A stretch of 10,414 nucleotides of DNA, taken from the NCBI GenBank assembly GCA_945971755.1, contig CAMFPJ010000052.1, positions 1-10,414 on the forward strand. Reading direction: 5' to 3'. The stretch is from an uncultured Clostridia bacterium (lineage in GTDB: Bacteria > Bacillota > Clostridia > Oscillospirales > Acutalibacteraceae). A program made the translations under genes and the position numbers. How positions within the stretch are numbered: position 1 is the first letter of the stretch; every line of letters starts with the position of its first letter. Below, one piece after another: positions 5,973-10,414 of the stretch. The notes under the pieces were generated by a model. It saw nothing but the letters and a program-made list of their open reading frames with translations, did not search any database and was not told the origin of the DNA.

Positions 5973-8252
5973 ATGAAAAAGGTTATAGCGTTGATTATTG
6001 TATTGGCTGTCTGTTTCTCTTTTGCGGGCGCAATGCCTGCTTCCAAGAGTAACGGCAACAGTTTAGTGATTTCAAAAGATAATATTTCTCACGATGTCAG
6101 CGACACTCTTTACGGCGCTTTTATTGAAGATATCAGCTATGCCTGTGACGGAGGTCTTGTCTCCAATTTGGTTAACAATAACTCATTTGAGTATGAGTCG
6201 GACAATTTTACGGGCTGGAGTATTGACTCACAGAGTTATTCTGTTCAGAATAAGGACGGACTTAACGAGAATAATCAAAAATTCCTTTCTGTTACCGTTG
6301 ATGAAAAGGCAACTCTTTTTAATAATGGCTTTACGGAACTTTATGATTACAAAACCTATACCCTTAATGAGAAAAAGCGTCAGACTGCCGATATGGGCTT
6401 TAAGAAAAATGAAAAATACGAGTTCTCAGCTTACCTTAGAAACATAAATTTCGAGGGTGAAATTTCAGTTGCACTAAAAGCAAAGGGTAATTCAAAGGTT
6501 TACACCTTCAGCATTGATGATTTTGCTGATTGGACTAAGGTTATTTTCCAAATTCAGTCAGACGTAACTGCTGACGGCGGACTTTTAATAACTGCTAACG
6601 GTACGGGCACATTTCATATAGATTTTGTAAGTTTAATTCCCGCAAACAGTCACGGGTTTGACAGCGCTCAATGGAAATATGTCAGTCTCAGAGCTGACCT
6701 TTTTGAAGCACTTGCTGATTTGTCCCCTAAGTTTATTCGCTTTCCGGGCGGTTGCCTTGCGGAAGGGGATAATCTCCAAAACCTTTATAATTGGAAAAAC
6801 ACAATAGGTCCGATTGAAGAGAGAAAGCAGACATATAACCTTTGGCGTGATGACAACAACGGAAGAAACTACATCAATACAAACGCCATGGGCTATTATG
6901 AGTACTTTATGCTTTGTTCGGACCTTGGTGCAGAGCCTATACCCGTTGTAAATGCAGGCCTTTGCTGTCAGGCAAGGAACGGCTACGGCTCAGTTCGTGA
7001 GGAGTACCAAAACGGTGCGCTTACTGAGGAAGAGTGGCAGGCATACCTTGATACAATCGCTCTTCGTCCGGGCTCGGAAGAATGGGATGCTTATGTTCAG
7101 GACATTTTAGATTTAATTGAATTTGCAAACGGCAGCTCCGACTCAAAGTGGGGTTCTGTTCGTGCGGAAAACGGCAGAACGGAGCCGTTTAATATGAAAT
7201 ACCTTGCCATCGGTAATGAAAACTGGGGAGACGTTTACTGGCGTAATTTTGACGCTCTTTACAAAGCGGTCAAAAAGGCTTACCCTGAAATAACAATCGT
7301 GACAACCTCGGGAGCATGGCTTGAGGGAGAAGATTTTGACGTGGCTTGGAGCACTGCAAATTCAAAATACCCGGACACAATTGTTGACGAGCATTATTAC
7401 ACCGTGGGGGGCTTCCTTTTTGGTCAAACGGGTCGTTATGACAACTATGAACGCAGCGGAGCAAAAGTTTTTGTAGGCGAATGGGCACCCCGTTCGGACG
7501 GATACGGCACCATTGAAACAAAAAATAATATTTGGTCTGCAATTGAGGAGGCAGCGTACCTTACAGGCATTGAGAAAAATGCCGATGTAGTTAAAATGAT
7601 TTCCTATGCTCCCACATTTGCCAAGGTAAATGCGCAGTGCTGGGATGTAAATCTTATTTGGTTTGATTCCGAGAAAGTTTGCAGAACTCCTGATTATTAC
7701 ACTCAAATGCTTTTTGCCAACAATGTAGGCAATAAGTATATCGCAACCGATTTTAATATGGAGGAGCAGGGCATTTACAAGTCTGTTACGGTTGACACCG
7801 AAAATGAAGTTCTTTACGTGAAACTTGTAAATTCGCAGATGAAAAATGTTAATATTACACTTGATTTGCAAGGCTTTGAAAATGTAACAACCGCTTCTTG
7901 TCAGTATATGTCCGAAACATTCAAATCCGCCTGCAATGAGGTCGGCGAAAGGCTCCATGTTGCTCCTAAAGAACAGTCATACGAGATTACGGATAACAAA
8001 CTCACATATAAAGCCGAAGGGCTTTCAATAAACGTTATCAGAATTCCGTACGGTCAAAATGACGGTTCGGCGCTTTATACACTTCCCGAAACGGAAATAG
8101 TAACGCCGTATATTCATATTGTTATTCAAATTGCCTTCCCGTGCACAATCGGACTTGTGCTTGTAATTACTATCATTTCCGTTCTTATAAACAAACACAT
8201 TATAAATAAGCGCAACAGAAAGATTAATGCAAAAAAAGAAAGCGAAGAATAA
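5973..8252 (+). CDS. Membrane-anchored GH51 alpha-L-arabinofuranosidase
   Basis: A 759-residue retaining glycosidase that should release terminal alpha-L-arabinofuranose from arabinan, arabinoxylan or related glycans outside the cell. The N-terminus (MKK, hydrophobic run, SFAGA) is a signal peptide, probably cut near residue 20. The GH51 core starts with DTLYGAFIEDI (44-54) and GLVSNLVNNNSFE (61-73). A carbohydrate-binding-like beta-sandwich appears to occupy about 74-222. The catalytic barrel follows with FIRFPGGCLAEG (254-265), AIGNENWG (412-419, acid/base E416), DEHYY (472-476) and FVGEW (500-504, nucleophile E503). The C-terminal beta domain runs to about 692. A hydrophobic helix (about 713-739) and a basic tail (INKHIINKRNRK) then anchor it with the catalytic part outside. 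AAGGAG lies 8 bases before the ATG. It is transcribed alone, divergent from the mannosidase operon, and ends at a hairpin. Some GH51 enzymes act as endoglucanases, so the substrate is the least certain part. Confidence 0.93.
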   Translation: MKKVIALIIVLAVCFSFAGAMPASKSNGNSLVISKDNISHDVSDTLYGAFIEDISYACDGGLVSNLVNNNSFEYESDNFTGWSIDSQSYSVQNKDGLNENNQKFLSVTVDEKATLFNNGFTELYDYKTYTLNEKKRQTADMGFKKNEKYEFSAYLRNINFEGEISVALKAKGNSKVYTFSIDDFADWTKVIFQIQSDVTADGGLLITANGTGTFHIDFVSLIPANSHGFDSAQWKYVSLRADLFEALADLSPKFIRFPGGCLAEGDNLQNLYNWKNTIGPIEERKQTYNLWRDDNNGRNYINTNAMGYYEYFMLCSDLGAEPIPVVNAGLCCQARNGYGSVREEYQNGALTEEEWQAYLDTIALRPGSEEWDAYVQDILDLIEFANGSSDSKWGSVRAENGRTEPFNMKYLAIGNENWGDVYWRNFDALYKAVKKAYPEITIVTTSGAWLEGEDFDVAWSTANSKYPDTIVDEHYYTVGGFLFGQTGRYDNYERSGAKVFVGEWAPRSDGYGTIETKNNIWSAIEEAAYLTGIEKNADVVKMISYAPTFAKVNAQCWDVNLIWFDSEKVCRTPDYYTQMLFANNVGNKYIATDFNMEEQGIYKSVTVDTENEVLYVKLVNSQMKNVNITLDLQGFENVTTASCQYMSETFKSACNEVGERLHVAPKEQSYEITDNKLTYKAEGLSINVIRIPYGQNDGSALYTLPETEIVTPYIHIVIQIAFPCTIGLVLVITIISVLINKHIINKRNRKINAKKESEE

Positions 8253-8270
8253 TAAAAACACATAAAACTA

Positions 8271-8292
8271 AAAGCCCTCGTTTGAGGGCTTT
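8271..8292. terminator. Bidirectional intrinsic terminator between converging genes
   Basis: AAAGCCCTC (8271-8279), loop GTTT, GAGGGCTTT (8284-8292): a perfect 9-bp stem. On the minus strand it is followed by TAGTTTTATG, giving a usable T-rich run for the oxidoreductase gene. On the plus strand the tail is TTTAAGTTTC, weaker but serviceable for the GH51 gene. It lies 18 bases after the GH51 stop and 11 bases after the oxidoreductase stop. Confidence 0.88.
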
Positions 8293-8303
8293 AAGTTTCA
8301 CTG

Positions 8304-9260
8304 TTATGTTTCTGTTGGGTAAACAAGGGCCATTTGTCTTCTGCATTCGTCCATTATTCTCATACAGTTTAGGGTTGCGGAAAGCGGAACAAACGATGAC
8401 TCTTTTTTACCTTGTTTGATTTCTTCGGATACCCTTGTAAACTCTGTTAAATAATCTGTTTTGCCTTTGTAAACGGTTTTTCCATTTTTATTTTTCAGAA
8501 TTGCACGGCTTCCCATGTGAAAAATCGGAACTGTTATTGTACCCTTTGTACCAACTATTCTACAGGTTTCGTGAAAATAATCAAAGGAGCCCTTTGCAGT
8601 GCACTTAAGGTCGCCGTAAGAAAGAATTACGGTTTCGCGAATGTCAATTCCGTTTTTGACTTTACCCTTGCACTCGATTTTTTCAGGATAGCCAAAAAGA
8701 TTGTAAATATAAGTAATCGGGTAAATTGTAATGTCAAGAAGTGAGCCGCCTGCGGTTTGCGGATTAAATACTCTTGACTTTTTGTTCATAAATATTCCGG
8801 GGATACAAAAATCTGCAAAGAAACTTTTTACTTCACCGATTTCGCCCTCTTGCACCCACTTTTTAACGGTGAGCGCCACATCGGAATACCAAGTCCACAT
8901 GGCCTCAGCTAAATATGTGTCATTTTCCTTGGCACAGGCAATCAGTTCTTCTGTATCTTTTGAGTTTTGGCAAATAGCCTTTTCGCAAAGAACCGGCTTT
9001 TTGTGCTTTAATGCAAGAACTGCATATTCCTTGTGACTTGTGTGCGGCGTGCCGATATAAACTGCGTCAGCGCCCGAAGAAGTAATTGCCTCTTCGGCGG
9101 TTTTGTAAGCTTTGGCGTTGTGCTTTTTTGCAAAGTCCTGCGCTTTTTCATAGTTTCGGCTGTAAACCGCAACAATTTCGTGGTCGCCTTTTTCAATGCT
9201 GCAAGCAGTTGATGAGCAGATATTACCACTGCCGATATAAACCCATTTTGTTTTATTCAT
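8304..9260 (-). CDS. Gfo/Idh/MocA-family NAD(P)-dependent oxidoreductase
   Basis: A 318-residue cytoplasmic oxidoreductase, normal length for the family. Residues 1-125 form a Rossmann fold: WVYIGSGNIC (6-15, a variant of the GxGxIA nucleotide loop), VYSRN (32-36) at the end of the second strand, TPHTSH (71-76), and CEKAIC (92-97) with the catalytic-type lysine K94; the usual EKP is here EKA. EAMWTWY (119-125) and GGSLLDITIYPI (171-182), with D176 and Y180, resemble the dimeric dihydrodiol dehydrogenase-like branch. The C-terminal half is the alpha/beta substrate domain. Substrate unknown: sugars, inositols, trans-diols and biliverdin are all used by relatives. AGGTGAT (9264-9270) precedes the ATG at 9260. 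The metA terminator lies just upstream and I see no clear promoter of its own, so it may depend on read-through from metA. Confidence 0.9.
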   Translation of the reverse strand: MNKTKWVYIGSGNICSSTACSIEKGDHEIVAVYSRNYEKAQDFAKKHNAKAYKTAEEAITSSGADAVYIGTPHTSHKEYAVLALKHKKPVLCEKAICQNSKDTEELIACAKENDTYLAEAMWTWYSDVALTVKKWVQEGEIGEVKSFFADFCIPGIFMNKKSRVFNPQTAGGSLLDITIYPITYIYNLFGYPEKIECKGKVKNGIDIRETVILSYGDLKCTAKGSFDYFHETCRIVGTKGTITVPIFHMGSRAILKNKNGKTVYKGKTDYLTEFTRVSEEIKQGKKESSFVPLSATLNCMRIMDECRRQMALVYPTET

Positions 9261-9273
9261 ATTATCACCTATT

Positions 9274-9299
9274 AAAAAACCGCAGAAAAGTCTGCGGTT
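9274..9299 (-). terminator. Intrinsic terminator of metA
   Basis: A 9-bp stem, AACCGCAGA (9278-9286) with TCTGCGGTT (9291-9299) and loop AAAG on the plus strand. Read on the minus strand it starts 5 bases after the metA stop and runs into a T-tract ending near 9274. It lies about 4 bases before the Shine-Dalgarno of the next gene, so it could attenuate that gene too. Confidence 0.85.
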
Positions 9300-9304
9300 A
9301 ATTT

Positions 9305-10222
9305 TTATTTGATTTCCGAAATGTCGTAGGGCGTGCGCTGATACACAAAGTAGTTAAGCCAGTTTTGCATCAAAAGACTTCCGGCACCTCTCCATGTAAT
9401 GGGAGGGGTTTGTTTTGTATCGTCATTTGGGAAATAATTATAAGGAATTTTAATGGGAAGCCCTTTGTCTAAATCTCTGAAATATTCACGGGCGAGAGTG
9501 TCTCCGTCATATTCCGAGTGTCCTGTGCAGTAAAAATTTCTGCATTCCATATCGGCAACAATGTGAACACCGGCTAAATCGGAATAAGAAAGAATTTGCA
9601 AATCTTTAACAAGGGCAATATCCTCTTTTCTTACCTCTGTGTGCCTTGAATGGGGTACATAGAAAACGTCGCTGAAGCCGCGTAACAGCGGATGATACAT
9701 ATCAAGGGGCTTGTGGGGAAAAATTCCGAACATTTTTTCAGGGAGCTGATATTTAGGTATTCCGTAATGGTAGTAAAGCGCCGCCTGAGCACCCCAGCAG
9801 ATGTGATATGAGGAGTAAACATGGCTTTTTGCCCAATCAAAAATTGTGCAAAGCTCGTCCCAATAATCAACCTCTTCAAAGGGCATCATTTCAACGGGAG
9901 CGCCCGTTACAATCATACCGTCAAATTTTTCGTCCTTTATATCGTCAAAGGTCTTGTAAAATTTCAGCATGTGCTCTTTTGCGGTATTCTTGCTCTCGTG
10001 AGTGGCAACCTGCAAAAGTTCAACCTCAACCTGCAATGGAGTGTTACTGAGAAGCCTTAAAATTTGTGTTTCGGTTTCTATTTTTGTGGGCATAAGGTTA
10101 AGCAGTATAATTTTAAGCGGACGAATGTCCTGTGTCATAGCTCGTGACTCATTCATAACAAAAATGTTTTCAAGCTCCAGATTATGCCTTGCAGGCAGTT
10201 GATTGTCAATTTTAATAGGCAC
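9305..10222 (-). CDS. metA: Homoserine O-acyltransferase (predicted acetyl-CoA specific)
   Basis: MetA acylates the hydroxyl of L-homoserine, the first committed step of methionine synthesis, in the cytoplasm. The GTG at 10222 gives 305 residues starting MPIKIDNQLPA, the usual family N-terminus, with AAGGAAG (10231-10237) 8 bases upstream. With this start the numbering matches E. coli MetA exactly: K47 in MPTKIETE, catalytic C142 in HICWGAQ, and H235 and E237 in TGHSEYD. Other conserved blocks are QDIRPLKI, PHSRHTEV, YNYFPNDD and NWLNYFVYQRTPYD. Residue 111 is Glu (TGAPVE). Work on Bacillus cereus MetA tied Glu-111 to acetyl-CoA use and Gly-111 to succinyl-CoA use, so this is probably a homoserine O-acetyltransferase despite common 'succinyltransferase' labels. 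An earlier in-frame GTG at 10231 overlaps the ribosome binding site and is unlikely. It has its own promoter and terminator. Confidence 0.96.
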   Translation of the reverse strand: MPIKIDNQLPARHNLELENIFVMNESRAMTQDIRPLKIILLNLMPTKIETETQILRLLSNTPLQVEVELLQVATHESKNTAKEHMLKFYKTFDDIKDEKFDGMIVTGAPVEMMPFEEVDYWDELCTIFDWAKSHVYSSYHICWGAQAALYYHYGIPKYQLPEKMFGIFPHKPLDMYHPLLRGFSDVFYVPHSRHTEVRKEDIALVKDLQILSYSDLAGVHIVADMECRNFYCTGHSEYDGDTLAREYFRDLDKGLPIKIPYNYFPNDDTKQTPPITWRGAGSLLMQNWLNYFVYQRTPYDISEIK

Positions 10223-10230
10223 GAGTATCA

Positions 10231-10237
10231 CTTCCTT
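10231..10237 (-). promoter_or_regulatory. Ribosome binding site deciding the metA start
   Basis: AAGGAAG on the minus strand, 8 bases before the GTG at 10222. It overlaps the alternative GTG at 10231 and therefore excludes it. Confidence 0.75.
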
Positions 10238-10252
10238 TTGTCAATAAAAATC

Positions 10253-10281
10253 ATTATATCATAATTTCAGATGTATTGCAA
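10253..10281 (-). promoter_or_regulatory. Promoter of metA
   Basis: Minus strand TTGCAA (10281-10276), 17-base spacer, perfect TATAAT (10258-10253) with an extended -10 TG (TGATATAAT). The start would be near 10246, leaving a leader of about 24 bases. That is too short for an S-box or T-box, so control, if any, would be at initiation or from upstream read-through. The -35 box abuts the stop codon of the preceding gene. Confidence 0.7.
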
Positions 10282-10414
10282 TTAGAGAATGGTGGAAAGA
10301 ATTGTGTTGGAAATTAAAAAGCCTTTTTGGGTTAAGCTTAATGTGTTTCCGTCAAAATTCATATATCCGTTTTCAATAAATTTATGAGATTTTTTTATTA
10401 TTTCATTTGGAATC
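10282..10414 (-). CDS. hemW: Probable HemW (radical-SAM HemN-like protein), last 43 residues
   Basis: The minus strand is open from the right edge to a TAA at 10284-10282. The 43 visible codons read in part FIENGYMNFDGNTLSLTQKG (residues 12-31 of the fragment) followed by FLISNTILSTIL and stop. This matches the typical end of HemW/HemN-like proteins: a winged-helix-like stretch with 'GL(I/L)...LT.KG..(V/I)SN.(V/I)(I/M)S..L'. HemW is a radical-SAM protein related to coproporphyrinogen III dehydrogenase and is thought to bind and deliver heme. The radical-SAM cysteines and catalytic domain lie outside the window. No terminator hairpin is visible between this stop and metA, so read-through into metA is possible. 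Confidence 0.7.
   Translation of the reverse strand, partial: IPNEIIKKSHKFIENGYMNFDGNTLSLTQKGFLISNTILSTIL

Noticed and set aside
5973..6032. Possible lipobox (LAVC) in the GH51 signal peptide
   Set aside because: Valine at -1 does not fit a lipobox, and the SFAGA site fits signal peptidase I cleavage; the C-terminal helix already provides an anchor.
7362..7958. 198-codon open frame antisense to the GH51 gene
   Set aside because: It lies wholly opposite conserved GH51 coding sequence, including the nucleophile region, has Cys/Ile-rich composition of an antisense shadow, and I see no family motif.
10223..10231. GTG at 10231 as the metA start
   Set aside because: It overlaps the Shine-Dalgarno AAGGAAG, and starting at 10222 restores the family N-terminus and exact active-site numbering.
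1..10414. Mobile elements, CRISPR arrays, tRNA/rRNA genes, defence or phage modules
   Set aside because: I found no terminal inverted repeats, transposase motifs, regularly spaced direct repeats or RNA gene signatures on reading both strands.

Overview
The window looks like chromosomal DNA from a low-to-moderate GC Gram-positive anaerobe, most likely a gut-type member of the Clostridia. This is an inference from Firmicutes-style Shine-Dalgarno sequences (AAGGAGTGATA, GGGAGG), A/T-rich promoters with near-consensus -10 boxes, intrinsic terminators, a Bacillus/Clostridium-type MetA and a glycan-foraging gene set. I see no mobile element, rRNA, tRNA, CRISPR array or phage gene. Coding density is high and no gap reaches 300 bases.

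Left part (1-5815, minus strand): a four-gene run that looks like one operon read right to left. It starts from a promoter at 5852-5880. The order is a cytoplasmic GH38 alpha-mannosidase (2660-5815), a GPH/MelB-type sugar:cation symporter (1173-2639), a small zinc-ribbon membrane protein of unknown function (533-1180) and nagB, glucosamine-6-phosphate deaminase (from 533, cut by the left edge). Junctions are tight: 20 bp, then an 8-bp overlap (ATGATTGA), then a 1-bp overlap (TAATG). The simplest reading is uptake of a small alpha-mannoside, hydrolysis inside the cell, and feeding of amino sugar into glycolysis. The substrate could be a fragment of host or yeast N-glycan or mannan.

Middle (5816-8303): a 157-bp divergent promoter region separates that operon from a plus-strand GH51 alpha-L-arabinofuranosidase. 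This enzyme has a signal peptide and a C-terminal membrane anchor, so it probably works on the outer face of the cell membrane. A hairpin at 8271-8292 ends this gene and the converging minus-strand gene.

Right part (8304-10414, minus strand): a Gfo/Idh/MocA oxidoreductase of unknown substrate; metA, whose Glu-111 predicts acetyl-CoA rather than succinyl-CoA use, with its own promoter and terminator; and the last 43 codons of a gene that looks like hemW. The metA -35 box directly abuts the hemW stop codon, leaving no room for a riboswitch between the two genes.

The main points of interest are the mannosidase operon with its unknown zinc-ribbon membrane partner, the membrane-anchored GH51, the extra C-terminal domain of the GH38, and the oxidoreductase placed directly behind the metA terminator. 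I did not find anything that clearly amounts to an undescribed defence or mobile system.
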